DNA of 64,000 nucleotides, from NCBI GenBank assembly GCA_017619715.1, contig JAFZRS010000021.1, forward strand, positions 1-64,000, written 5' to 3'. Below, piece by piece: positions 8,129 to 15,959 of this stretch. Under the pieces are notes generated by a model. It saw only the letters and a list, made by a program, of their open reading frames with translations. It made no database searches and had not been told where the DNA came from. Each line of letters opens with the position of its first letter. The first letter of the stretch is position 1. The translations under genes were made by a program, and so were the position numbers. Origin of the DNA: Oscillospiraceae bacterium. GTDB lineage: Bacteria > Bacillota > Clostridia > Oscillospirales > Oscillospiraceae.

Positions 8129-8974
8129 TCACTTTTTAAAGAACAGCACGCCCAGACAATCCGGACCGCAATGGCTGGAGATGGTACTGCCGGCATGGGT
8201 CTCAATAACCTCGCGGAAGGGCTGGAGCTCCTTGACCAGCGCCGTTACCTTCTCCGCAATCTCCGCCGGAACACCGGAGTGAGTGATAAAGATGCGTCCG
8301 GGATCTATATCGTCCCGTTCCGCCAGACGGCCGCGCACATAGTCGCAGATGGAACGCTCCATACTGCCCCGGTATTTGGTGCCTACGCTCATCTTGCCGT
8401 CTTGCATCCGGATCTCCGGCCGCAGCTTCAACAGATTGGCACCCAGCACCGCGATGCCCGAGCAACGTCCGCCCATACGCATATAGTCCAGATGCTGCAA
8501 CACAAAACTCACGTCGAGCTTCTCTTTGCGCTCGTTAAGCGTATCTACGATCTCCTGAACACTCTTGCCCTGCCGCGCCAGCTCCACCGCCAACAGCGCC
8601 AGATGGCCTGAGCCGCTGGACAGGCTTAGACTGTCAATGGGGTAGACCGCCCCCACTTCCTCCGCCGCCAGACATGCGTTCTGATAGCAGGAGGAAATCT
8701 CCGAGGAGAGGCTGATGTGGATCACCGAATACCCCTGCTCCACGTATTTGCCGAACACCTCCATGTACCTGCTGGGCGCAACGGCGGATGTCTTTGGCAG
8801 CTCGCCCGTACGATCCGCGTAATCATAGAGATCCTGCGCGGTGATGTCCACTCCGTCATAATACAGTGTCTCGCCCAAGGTAACACCGATCGGGACCGTT
8901 TCAATATCATAGCTGTGATACAGCTCCGGCGTCAGATCGCAGGTAGAGTCACAGGTCACTTTGATTTTTTCCAT
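8129..8974 (-). CDS. DegV family fatty-acid-binding protein
   Basis: A 281-residue cytosolic protein of the DegV/FakB family. By family knowledge such proteins hold a fatty acid for phosphorylation by the FakA kinase. The hallmarks are VTCDSTCDLTPE at the N-terminus, KTSAVAPSRY near residue 60 and SSGSGHLALLAVELA after it, with a C-terminal HAGSTISSHCGPDCLGVLFF block. AGGAGG lies 8 bases before the ATG. No fakA gene is nearby, so which lipid it serves cannot be told here. Confidence 0.92.
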   Translation of the reverse strand: MEKIKVTCDSTCDLTPELYHSYDIETVPIGVTLGETLYYDGVDITAQDLYDYADRTGELPKTSAVAPSRYMEVFGKYVEQGYSVIHISLSSEISSCYQNACLAAEEVGAVYPIDSLSLSSGSGHLALLAVELARQGKSVQEIVDTLNERKEKLDVSFVLQHLDYMRMGGRCSGIAVLGANLLKLRPEIRMQDGKMSVGTKYRGSMERSICDYVRGRLAERDDIDPGRIFITHSGVPAEIAEKVTALVKELQPFREVIETHAGSTISSHCGPDCLGVLFFKK

Positions 8975-9044
8975 GAAAAAACCTCCTGTCGCGCGCCGTA
9001 TTCCTCGCCGCGCTTTTCCTCAATCCAATAAGGATACTCATAAT

Positions 9045-9073
9045 ATTATATCTTATTTTGACACAAATTTCAA
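9045..9073 (-). promoter_or_regulatory. promoter of the DegV gene
   Basis: Minus-strand TTGAAA-N17-TATAAT, 70 bases before the start codon. Confidence 0.65.
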
Positions 9074-9132
9074 TATACAGTTCCTGCGCCCGGTTGAAAT
9101 TTACACCTATCGCAAATATTGTAAAAAACTAC

Positions 9133-9161
9133 TTGACAAAAAGAACGCAGGTCACTATAAT
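9133..9161 (+). promoter_or_regulatory. strong promoter of the feo operon
   Basis: A perfect TTGACA-N17-TATAAT. The predicted start of transcription falls a few bases before the first TTAG-N6-CTAA site, so a bound repressor would block initiation. Confidence 0.88.
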
Positions 9162-9171
9162 GAACTTGCAG

Positions 9172-9185
9172 TTAGGCAAAACTAA
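9172..9185 (+). promoter_or_regulatory. operator-like site 1, TTAG-N6-CTAA
   Basis: TTAGGCAAAACTAA, an interrupted palindrome directly downstream of the -10 box. It resembles DtxR/MntR/IdeR-type operators in half-site sequence. The identity of the regulator is inferred. Confidence 0.6.
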
Positions 9186-9207
9186 TTCTTTTATTTTTTG
9201 CCCTTGG

Positions 9208-9221
9208 TTAGTGAAAACTAA
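9208..9221 (+). promoter_or_regulatory. operator-like site 2, TTAG-N6-CTAA
   Basis: TTAGTGAAAACTAA, 36 bases after site 1 in the feoA leader, with the same half-sites and spacing. Confidence 0.6.
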
Positions 9222-9257
9222 TTTATTGCCAACCGCTGAAAGGAATGTGGAACGTAT

Positions 9258-9470
9258 ATGATGCCATTAACGCTGTTGCAGGAAAACGAAGAAGCGATTA
9301 TCAAACGGATCGGCGGCAACCCGGAGGTCAAGAAGCATTTGGAGGATCTGGGTTTTGTCGTAGGCGGCGCGGTAACGGTGGTCACACAGATGGGCGGCAA
9401 TGTAATCGTAAATGTAAAAGGATCCCGGATTGCCATCAGCCGTGAGATGGCGCAAAAGATTTTTGTTTGA
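9258..9470 (+). CDS. feoA: FeoA domain protein (first copy)
   Basis: A 70-residue SH3-like FeoA protein, a small cytosolic partner of the FeoB iron(II) transporter. The core LEDLGFVVGGAVTVVTQMGG followed by the IVNVKGSRIAISREMA strand is typical. The ATG at 9258 is followed by a second ATG. The nearest AAAGGA is 13 bases upstream, rather far, so initiation may be weak or regulated. First gene of feoA-feoA-feoB-Cys-rich protein, behind the TTAG-N6-CTAA sites. Confidence 0.9.
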   Translation: MMPLTLLQENEEAIIKRIGGNPEVKKHLEDLGFVVGGAVTVVTQMGGNVIVNVKGSRIAISREMAQKIFV

Positions 9471-9510
9471 TTCGATAAGATTATATAAACGCTATGGAAG
9501 GAGGAGCGAG

Positions 9511-9741
9511 ATGATTACGAATCTGAAAGAAGTCAAGGTGGGCGGCACAGCTAAAGTCGTGCGGCTGCACGGTGAAGGCGCCGTTAAGCGCCGGATTATG
9601 GATATGGGTATCACCCGCGGCGTGGAGATCTACGTGCGCAAGGTGGCGCCGCTGGGCGATCCCATTGAGGTGACTGTGCGGGGCTACGAGCTCTCTTTGC
9701 GCAAGGCGGACGCCGAGATGATCGAGGTGGAGGCGGAATAA
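9511..9741 (+). CDS. feoA: FeoA domain protein (second copy)
   Basis: A 76-residue FeoA protein with the typical RIMDMGITRGVEIYVRKVAP core and the GYELSLRKADAEMI end. It differs strongly from the copy just upstream, so the pair is an old duplication or distinct subfamilies. The ATG at 9511 follows GGAAGGAGG by about 7 bases, a much better ribosome-binding site than that of the first copy. By family knowledge FeoA stimulates FeoB transport. Confidence 0.93.
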   Translation: MITNLKEVKVGGTAKVVRLHGEGAVKRRIMDMGITRGVEIYVRKVAPLGDPIEVTVRGYELSLRKADAEMIEVEAE

Positions 9742-9780
9742 GCGCAAAGTAATAAAACGGTTATTTGTTTTCACTATGTG

Positions 9781-9794
9781 TTAGTTTTCACTAA
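9781..9794 (+). promoter_or_regulatory. operator-like site 3, TTAG-N6-CTAA
   Basis: TTAGTTTTCACTAA between feoA and feoB. A degenerate copy sharing TTTTCACTA lies 18 bases upstream (about 9766-9776). An internal operator suggests separate control of feoB. Confidence 0.55.
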
Positions 9795-9816
9795 CAATTA
9801 GAAAGGAATGTTTGCA

Positions 9817-12282
9817 ATGGATATACGAATCGCCCTGGCAGGCAACCCCAATAGCGGCAAGACGACGCTGTTCAACGCACTGACCGGCTCTAATCAGTTT
9901 GTAGGCAACTGGCCCGGCGTGACTGTGGAGAAAAAGGAAGGGCGGCTGAAAAAACGGGACGGCGTGATTATTACCGACCTGCCCGGCATCTATTCCCTCT
10001 CCCCCTACACGCTGGAGGAGGTGGTGGCGCGCAACTATCTGATCGGCGAGCGGCCTGATGCTATTTTGAACATCATCGACGGCACCAATCTGGAGCGCAA
10101 TCTGTATCTGACCACGCAGCTGACGGAGTTGGGGATTCCCGTGGTAATTGCCATCAACATGATGGACGTGGTAAAGAAAAACGGCGATATCATTCATACC
10201 GCCGAGTTGAGCCGACAGCTTGGCTGTCCGGTGGTGGAAATCTCCGCACTGAAGGGTACCGGCGTGGCAGAGGCGGCGGAAGCCGCCATTGCCGCCGCCA
10301 AAGGTGCCAAGACCGTACCCATGCACACCTTCTCCGGTCCGGTGGAGCACGCACTGGCGCACATTGAGGAGGCGGCAGTGCACGGTTTGCCGGAGGAGCA
10401 GCAGCGCTGGTACGCCATCAAGATCTTCGAGCGGGACGACAAGGTGCTCTCCAAACTGGATATTCCCGCCGCCACGTTGGAGCATATCGAGGCGGATATC
10501 CAAGCCACGGAAAAGGAACTGGACGACGACGCCGAATCCATCATCACCAATGAGCGGTACATATACATCGGCACGGTACTCAAAGCCTGCTACAAGAAAA
10601 AACTGGCAGGACACCTGTCTCCCTCCGACAAGATTGATAAAATCGTGACCAACCGCTGGTTGGGACTGCCCATCTTTGCCGCGGTCATGTTCTTAATCTA
10701 CTACATCTCCATGGTCACCGTAGGCGCCGCCGCTACCGACTGGGCAAACGACGGACTTTTCGGCGACGGCTGGCATCTGCTGGGCATCGGCTCTACTGCC
10801 GCTGAGCAGGCGGGGGACGACTATGCCGCCGCCGTGCAAGCTGTGACCGCCTTTATGGGCGATACAGTGGATTGGGAAGATGAGGAGGCGACGCTTTCCG
10901 GCATTCGCTCGTTCTCCGGCTCCGGCACCGCCGTGTTTGAGGGGGAGGACGAGGAAACGCTGGAACCCTATGTCCTAACCGTCTATTACGATGCCGTTCC
11001 CGATGGCGCCGATGAGGAGACGACCAACGCCATGTCCTTTACCGACGCGGTCGCCTACTTTGAACAAAACGGCTTTGAGGAGCCGAATCCTGCCGACTAC
11101 GGCGTGTGGGTACCCGGCGTGCCTGTTCTGGTGGAGGGGCTGCTGGATGGCATTGGCTGTGCCGACTGGCTGAAGGGTCTTGTGCTGGACGGCATCGTGG
11201 CGGGTGTTGGCGCGGTGCTGGGCTTTGTGCCGCAGATGCTGGTGCTGTTCTTCCTGCTGGCGTTTGTGGAGGCGTGCGGCTATATGGCGCGTATTGCCTT
11301 CGTGCTGGATCGTGTATTCCGCCGTTTCGGTCTGTCCGGTAAGTCCTTTATCCCCATTCTGATCGGCACCGGTTGCGGTGTTCCGGGCATTATGGCGTCC
11401 CGCACCATTGAAAACGAACGGGATCGCCGCATGACCATTATGACCACCACCTTTATTCCCTGCGGCGCCAAGGTGCCCTTTATAGGCATGATCGCCGGCG
11501 CTATCTTCGGCGGCAGTGCGTGGATTGCTACCAGCGCCTATTTTGTGGGGCTTGCCGCCATCATCGTGTCCGGCATTATTCTGAAGAAGACCAAGATGTT
11601 TGCCGGAGAACCCGCGCCCTTTGTCATGGAGCTGCCCGCCTATCACTGGCCTACGCTTGGCAACGTGCTGCGCAGTATGTGGGAGCGCGGTTGGAGCTTC
11701 ATTAAGAAAGCCGGCACCATCATTCTGCTGTCCACCGTCGTGATCTGGTTCCTCACCTACTTTGGCACCGTGAACGGCACGTTCCGTATGCTCAGTGAGG
11801 ACGAGATCAATCACAGTGTCCTTGCCACCATCGGCAGCATGATTGCCTGGATCTTTACGCCTCTGGGTTGGGGCAACTGGCAGGCTGCCGTGGCGTCCAT
11901 CACGGGTTTGGTCGCCAAGGAAAACATCGTGGGTACCATGGGCGTTCTCTACGGCGCCGGCGGTTCCTCCTGGACCGGTATGGCGGCGGCATTTACCGCC
12001 GTGAGCGCCTACTCTTTCCTGGTATTTAACCTGCTGTGCGCCCCCTGTTTTGCGGCAATGGGCGCAATCCGCCGGGAGATGAACAACCCCAAATGGACGG
12101 CATTTGCCATCGGCTATCAATGCCTGTTTGCGTATCTGGTTGCCATGTGCGTCTATCAGATCGGGCGCGCCTTCACGGGCAATATGAATGTAATCGGTTT
12201 GATCGTCTCGGTGTTGGTGATCGTTGCCGCCGCGTATCTGTTGGTGCGTCCCTACAAGGAATCTGTCAAGTTGAAGGTGTGA
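9817..12282 (+). CDS. feoB: ferrous iron transporter FeoB (large form)
   Basis: Membrane Fe(II) importer with an N-terminal GTPase. The G1 loop is GNPNSGKTT, the G3 motif is DLPG and the G4-like motif is NMMD. The transmembrane part has the family blocks GTGCGVPGIMASRTI and IPCGAKVPFIGM. Residues from about 304 to 430, between the first and second membrane helices, form an unusually long acidic extracellular stretch rich in Asp and Glu. I chose ATG 9817 because AAAGGA lies 9 bases upstream; the ATG at 9808 abuts that site. The protein is 821 residues. It follows two feoA genes and an operator-like site, so iron-controlled expression is likely. Confidence 0.96.
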   Translation: MDIRIALAGNPNSGKTTLFNALTGSNQFVGNWPGVTVEKKEGRLKKRDGVIITDLPGIYSLSPYTLEEVVARNYLIGERPDAILNIIDGTNLERNLYLTTQLTELGIPVVIAINMMDVVKKNGDIIHTAELSRQLGCPVVEISALKGTGVAEAAEAAIAAAKGAKTVPMHTFSGPVEHALAHIEEAAVHGLPEEQQRWYAIKIFERDDKVLSKLDIPAATLEHIEADIQATEKELDDDAESIITNERYIYIGTVLKACYKKKLAGHLSPSDKIDKIVTNRWLGLPIFAAVMFLIYYISMVTVGAAATDWANDGLFGDGWHLLGIGSTAAEQAGDDYAAAVQAVTAFMGDTVDWEDEEATLSGIRSFSGSGTAVFEGEDEETLEPYVLTVYYDAVPDGADEETTNAMSFTDAVAYFEQNGFEEPNPADYGVWVPGVPVLVEGLLDGIGCADWLKGLVLDGIVAGVGAVLGFVPQMLVLFFLLAFVEACGYMARIAFVLDRVFRRFGLSGKSFIPILIGTGCGVPGIMASRTIENERDRRMTIMTTTFIPCGAKVPFIGMIAGAIFGGSAWIATSAYFVGLAAIIVSGIILKKTKMFAGEPAPFVMELPAYHWPTLGNVLRSMWERGWSFIKKAGTIILLSTVVIWFLTYFGTVNGTFRMLSEDEINHSVLATIGSMIAWIFTPLGWGNWQAAVASITGLVAKENIVGTMGVLYGAGGSSWTGMAAAFTAVSAYSFLVFNLLCAPCFAAMGAIRREMNNPKWTAFAIGYQCLFAYLVAMCVYQIGRAFTGNMNVIGLIVSVLVIVAAAYLLVRPYKESVKLKV

Positions 12283-12305
12283 GACAAAGAAGGGAGTGAC
12301 GCTGT

Positions 12306-12479
12306 ATGCTGCTGTGGCTGCAAACAAATATAGGAACGCTTTTGGTCACTCTGGCGCTGATCGCCGTTGTGGGAGCCATTGTTGGAAAAATACTGCGCGA
12401 CAGGCGCGCCGGACGCCGCTCCTGCGGCTGTGGAAGCTGTGCTGACTGTGCCGCGTGCGGACAATGCCGGGGTGAATGA
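12306..12479 (+). CDS. FeoB-associated Cys-rich membrane protein
   Basis: A 57-residue protein in the spacer after feoB. One N-terminal membrane helix (about residues 9-27) is followed by a basic stretch RDRRAGRR and a cysteine cluster CGCGSCADCAACGQC holding six cysteines. Size, topology and place match the FeoB-associated Cys-rich family (PF12669), thought to assist Fe(II) transport. GGGAGTGA lies 8 bases upstream of the ATG. A GC-rich hairpin follows. Confidence 0.88.
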   Translation: MLLWLQTNIGTLLVTLALIAVVGAIVGKILRDRRAGRRSCGCGSCADCAACGQCRGE

Positions 12480-12505
12480 CCCGAACGGTTGACAAAAACA
12501 ACGAA

Positions 12506-12532
12506 GGGGGGACGCGCAGAGCGCGTCCCCCC
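12506..12532 (+). terminator. GC-rich hairpin ending the feo operon
   Basis: Perfect 12-bp stem with an AGA loop. No T tract follows, so termination may be inefficient or factor dependent. Confidence 0.5.
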
Positions 12533-12580
12533 CCCTCGCTATCGTGCTGTTTGACCGGGGGAAGTTATGCAAAATAGTGC

Positions 12581-12609
12581 TTGCTATTTTATAAAAACTG
12601 ATATATAAT
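12581..12609 (+). promoter_or_regulatory. promoter of the tRNA-Met/Ile2 and tRNA-Trp pair
   Basis: TTGCTA-N17-TATAAT, 35 bases before the first tRNA. Confidence 0.75.
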
Positions 12610-12644
12610 AGCGGAGCGCGGTACGTCCGCGTCACGCCGTACAT

Positions 12645-12721
12645 GGGCCTTTAGCTCAGTTGGTTAGAGCAGACGGCTCATAACCGTCCGGTCCCGGGTT
12701 CGAGTCCCCGAAGGCCCACCA
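12645..12721 (+). tRNA. tRNA with anticodon CAT (Met, or Ile2)
   Basis: Full cloverleaf with encoded CCA. The acceptor stem is GGGCCTT/AAGGCCC and the anticodon loop is CTCATAA. The body and anticodon arm resemble the lysidine-modified tRNA-Ile2 of Firmicutes as much as elongator tRNA-Met; it is not the initiator. The T stem contains one C-C mismatch. Confidence 0.88.
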
Positions 12722-12763
12722 GAAAAAAAGCACGGGCGATTCCGCCTGTCGGCTTTCATATAT

Positions 12764-12839
12764 AGGGGTATAGCTCAGTTGGTAGAGCAGCGGTCTCCAA
12801 AACCGCGTGTCGAGAGTTCGAGCCTTTCTGCCCCTGCCA
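12764..12839 (+). tRNA. tRNA-Trp (anticodon CCA)
   Basis: Cloverleaf with acceptor AGGGGTA/TGCCCCT, anticodon loop containing CCA and an encoded 3' CCA. Its last bases are duplicated at 12992-13013. Confidence 0.93.
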
Positions 12840-12858
12840 AATAAAGACGGCACCCTGA
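12836..12858 (+). repeat. left copy of a 23-bp direct repeat flanking the AT-rich island
   Basis: Spans the end of tRNA-Trp and the start of its terminator. The identical 23 bases recur at 15960-15982, 3.1 kb away, at the other edge of the island. Confidence 0.8.
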
Positions 12859-12876
12859 TGGGAGCCGTCTTTATTT
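12840..12876 (+). terminator. terminator of the tRNA-Trp operon
   Basis: Stem of AATAAAGACGGC with GCCGTCTTTATT, extended by CCC/GGG inside the loop. A near copy sits at 15963-16000. Confidence 0.8.
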
Positions 12877-12886
12877 CATTTGAAAA

Positions 12887-13013
12887 GAAAGGCTCGAAAA
12901 GGAGGGAGCCCGCGAAGCGGGCGGAAGAAAAACAGTCCGGGGGACTGTTTTTCGCCGACGAGTGCGTGCCGGAGAACGACAGTTCTCCGGGCGAGCCTTT
13001 CTGCCCCTGCCAA
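12887..13013 (+). repeat. hairpin-rich element carrying a second copy of the tRNA-Trp 3' end
   Basis: Begins with GAAAGGCTCG and ends with its inverted copy at 12992-13001. Three further perfect hairpins lie inside (12908-12922, 12928-12952, 12971-12988). Bases 12992-13013 repeat the last 22 bases of the tRNA-Trp region (12819-12840) exactly. From 13014 to about 13200 I see only a short GGCCA/TGGCC hairpin. Possibly a small non-autonomous element or an att remnant. Confidence 0.6.
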
Positions 13014-13202
13014 CAAAAGGCCACAAAAAGATATGGCCATGGAAAAACTCTGTTTTTCAGTTTTTTCTGCTTTTATGGGCAAAATTTTAGTCTTTGGTTT
13101 GCGCGCACAAAAATGATTTTTTCTCAGACCAGATTTGAACCCTTACGGCATCTCCATATTTAAGGAGCATAGAACGAACTATGTTCCCTTTTTCAAAAAG
13201 GA

Positions 13203-13253
13203 TTGACTTTCTTCCCAAATACTGATATCATTATATCAAGATATTATGATATC
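13203..13253 (+). promoter_or_regulatory. promoter overlapped by a 30-bp palindromic operator
   Basis: TTGACT-N17-TATCAT (13203-13231) is overlapped by a dyad at 13224-13253, whose halves match at 13 of 15 positions (GATATCAT ... ATGATATC outer arms). The layout is that of an autorepressed promoter. The likely binder is the ribbon-helix-helix-like product of the next gene. Confidence 0.65.
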
Positions 13254-13270
13254 GAAAAGGGGGCGGGATT

Positions 13271-13465
13271 GTGAACAAAACTAACATCCCGACATACGAG
13301 AAAATAATGATTCCACTGCGTCTACCACCGGAGATTTACAACCGAATGATGGATAAGGTGCAAAAGAAGAAAAAGGACGAACGCGGATATAGCGTCAATC
13401 AATATTTGACTGATATACTGACAAAAGATTTGGAGGATAAATGTTGTGAAAAAAAATGTAAGTGA
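13271..13465 (+). CDS. putative ribbon-helix-helix DNA-binding protein
   Basis: A 64-residue basic protein starting at GTG with a GGGGGCGGG-type ribosome-binding site. A short strand (KIMIPLRLPPEIY) is followed by two helices (RMMDKVQKKKKDE and SVNQYLTDILTKDL), the order seen in Arc/CopG-type ribbon-helix-helix repressors. The match is structural by eye and not a certain family hit. It overlaps the restriction-modification gene by 20 bases and is preceded by the 30-bp palindrome. It may therefore act as a control protein for that gene, or as an orphan antitoxin-like regulator. Base composition is AT-rich, like its partner. Confidence 0.65.
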   Translation: MNKTNIPTYEKIMIPLRLPPEIYNRMMDKVQKKKKDERGYSVNQYLTDILTKDLEDKCCEKKCK

Positions 13466-15683
13466 AACAAAAACAGAAAACATATTTCGTGATTTTTATG
13501 GTTCAACTACTTTTATAGAGAAGTCTGCAATTCCTGCTGAGTACGGATTTAAGAGTAAAAAGGGAACAGAATACAACGGTTATCCGGATTTTTTTATTGA
13601 CAGAGGTCTTTATGCAATAATTGTAGAGGCAAAGGCCCTTCTTCATGATAAAGCACGGGAAGAAATAAAATATTATCTATTCAACAATAAATTGAGAAAT
13701 AAAAAAGACTTGATAGGTATTGCCATTTCTGGGCAAAATAAAAATAGTTTAAATGTCACATATTATTGTTTGTTTAAGGGTAAATCAGAAATTGTTGAGT
13801 TAGTGTCGACAAAACTCCTCAAAATTGAAAATATCGAAAAGTTATATTTAAGTAAGAAGAATGGTGATCAAATCTCGGATGCTGAATTGAACACAATCTT
13901 AATAAGTTTAAACCAAACTTTTCACGACAATAATGTTCGCGATACAGATAGAAGTTTGCTTTTTTCAGGAATAATGATTGCGCTAAAAAACCCTAATTTT
14001 AGGAACACCTATAAAAGTATACAAGCGCCTTCTGACGAAGAAAGAGCAAATGTGGGAATTAATCTTTTAGACGCCCATTATATGAACGACGCGATATTAA
14101 AGGCTGTCGACATTGAATTAAAGGGAAAAATAAACAACTTATCGAAAGAGTTTTCGTGGAGAGATAGGTTCTCCTTTATTAAAACAATAGATATTCCGCT
14201 TTTAAAGTACATAGAAATCATTGAAATCGTTGAATCAAAGATTTTCATGCCTTTTAGATGTGATGAGAAATTAGATATATTAGGAAGAGCATACAAGACC
14301 TTCTTGAAAAGGGCAGGCAAAGTTGATAACAAAAATATCATATTAACACCAGACCATGTAAAAAATCTCATGGTGAAACTAGCTCGTGTTTCCGTAGATG
14401 ATGTTATATTGGATACATGCACTGGATCTGGTGGTTTCTTAATGCAAGCCATGGAAGCTATGATTAAACAAGCCAACGGGGATGCAACGAAAATCGAAAG
14501 CATAACAGAAAAACAATTAATTGGATTTGAAATAGATCCCGTTTTGTTTTCTCTAGCATGTTCAAATATGTTCCTCCATGGCGATGGACGGACAAATATG
14601 CTTTATAGAAGCAGTTTGTTAGATCTTTCTATTAAACAAGATATATTAGTTTTTGAAGAAATTAGAAAACTGAAACCAACAAAAGCGATTATTAATCCAC
14701 CTTATGAAAATGGAAATCCAATTAAATTCACAAAGCAAGCACTTGATTATTTGGAGCCTAATGGAACCTTGATTACAATTATGCCGAATCCCACATTGTC
14801 ATCTAATGTAGGCAAATTAACTGATGATATATTAAGAATTGCAAAATTGGATTTTGTAATAAAAATGCCTGTTGCAATTTTTAAGGAACAAGACAGAACC
14901 GTATATACTTCTATTTTTGGATTTACAAAAACCCCTCATAGAAAAGATGATGAAGTGGTTTTCTATGAATTAAAAGAGGATGGCTTGGTATCGGTTCAAC
15001 ACAAAGGCCGTGTTGATAAATACAATAAATGGAGTGAGATTGAATCTGATATACTTGATTGTGTTCTAAACAAAAAAGAAAAAGGTGGATTTTGCGAAAA
15101 AAGACGCATTTATGTTGAAGACAAGATTGTGTTGGCAGGCGTAAAAAAACAAATATTGGACTTACCAAATTTAGTAAAGTTTTCTGACATCTTTGACACA
15201 AGCACTTCTGGCACTTTACAAAGCGAAGACAACAACCCGGAAGGAGAATATGATTTCATAACAGCAGCTGAAAAATGGAAAAAACATGATTCGTATTCAC
15301 ACGATCAAGAAGCAATAATTTATGCAGTGGGTGCTGAGGGCTCCTTAGGAAGGGCGCACTATGTCAAAGGGAAATTTATTGCGAGCACGCTGTGCTTGAT
15401 TTTAACGCCAAAGAATCCGAAAAAGTATCCTGTAGATCTAGAATTCTATGCCCATTATTTGATGGCTATACGCGAGAAAATAGTTGTTGCTTTGCGAAAT
15501 GGAACTTCTAAATTAACTATTAAGCCAGAAGAGTTAGATGAATATCCGATTGAGTATTTCGATATTATTGAACAGAAAAACAAAAAGAAAAAAATAATTG
15601 AACGTATAGAAACTCTCAAGGAATTGCAAGAAAAACTTAATCAGGCAGAAAATAATATATACAATGATGTGTCTTTAATGTGA
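13446..15683 (+). CDS. single-chain restriction-modification enzyme (type IIG-like, nuclease + N6-adenine methylase + specificity domain)
   Basis: A 745-residue AT-rich gene starting at GTG, overlapping its upstream partner. Three parts are visible. Residues 1-120 hold a PD-(D/E)xK nuclease signature, PDFF at 47-50 and EAK at 61-63. Residues about 290-520 are a gamma-class N6-adenine methylase with TPDHV, the SAM loop DTCTGSGGF from 323 and catalytic NPPY at 417-420. Residues about 575-725 resemble a type I HsdS half (target recognition), with NGTSKLTIKPEELDEYPI near the end. Such fusions cut and methylate through one target domain. At 745 residues it is short for the class. No separate HsdR or HsdS gene is present. 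Confidence 0.85.
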   Translation: MKKNVSETKTENIFRDFYGSTTFIEKSAIPAEYGFKSKKGTEYNGYPDFFIDRGLYAIIVEAKALLHDKAREEIKYYLFNNKLRNKKDLIGIAISGQNKNSLNVTYYCLFKGKSEIVELVSTKLLKIENIEKLYLSKKNGDQISDAELNTILISLNQTFHDNNVRDTDRSLLFSGIMIALKNPNFRNTYKSIQAPSDEERANVGINLLDAHYMNDAILKAVDIELKGKINNLSKEFSWRDRFSFIKTIDIPLLKYIEIIEIVESKIFMPFRCDEKLDILGRAYKTFLKRAGKVDNKNIILTPDHVKNLMVKLARVSVDDVILDTCTGSGGFLMQAMEAMIKQANGDATKIESITEKQLIGFEIDPVLFSLACSNMFLHGDGRTNMLYRSSLLDLSIKQDILVFEEIRKLKPTKAIINPPYENGNPIKFTKQALDYLEPNGTLITIMPNPTLSSNVGKLTDDILRIAKLDFVIKMPVAIFKEQDRTVYTSIFGFTKTPHRKDDEVVFYELKEDGLVSVQHKGRVDKYNKWSEIESDILDCVLNKKEKGGFCEKRRIYVEDKIVLAGVKKQILDLPNLVKFSDIFDTSTSGTLQSEDNNPEGEYDFITAAEKWKKHDSYSHDQEAIIYAVGAEGSLGRAHYVKGKFIASTLCLILTPKNPKKYPVDLEFYAHYLMAIREKIVVALRNGTSKLTIKPEELDEYPIEYFDIIEQKNKKKKIIERIETLKELQEKLNQAENNIYNDVSLM

Positions 15684-15739
15684 TGGTTCGAATTCATATG
15701 CAAAATTGTCAAAAATATCTTTTCGTATCCATTTGCCAC

Positions 15740-15776
15740 GTTGTCGCAAGCGGTATACCGTTTGCGACAACTTTTT
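15740..15776 (+). terminator. terminator of the restriction-modification gene
   Basis: Ten-bp perfect arms GTTGTCGCAA/TTGCGACAAC around a further paired core, followed by T5. Confidence 0.85.
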
Positions 15777-15959
15777 CGCTTCGCATACAAAGTCATCTCT
15801 CACTCACTCCGTCGCTCCTCCTCTCCGCAAAAAGTCACGCTCGGCTCGCCTGCTCGCTTGTAAACGCCCTTGCGACAGCTCGCTGTCGCTGCCAACTTTT
15901 TGTGGGGGGGGTTGAATCCATCTGTCAAAAACGCAAATTCATCTTTTTCGTACCCCATA
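15777..15959. other. intergenic stretch without a recognisable gene
   Basis: Part of the 346-base gap between the restriction-modification gene and azlD. Short repeated motifs such as CTCGCCTGCTCGC and a G8 run are present, but no convincing open frame with a ribosome-binding site and no cloverleaf. Confidence 0.5.

Noticed and set aside
10975-12327. 450-codon minus-strand frame
   Set aside because: Antisense shadow of feoB with low-complexity His/Gly/Arg content.
12807-13163. 118-codon frame over tRNA-Trp and the hairpin element
   Set aside because: Starts inside the tRNA and crosses a terminator and several hairpins.
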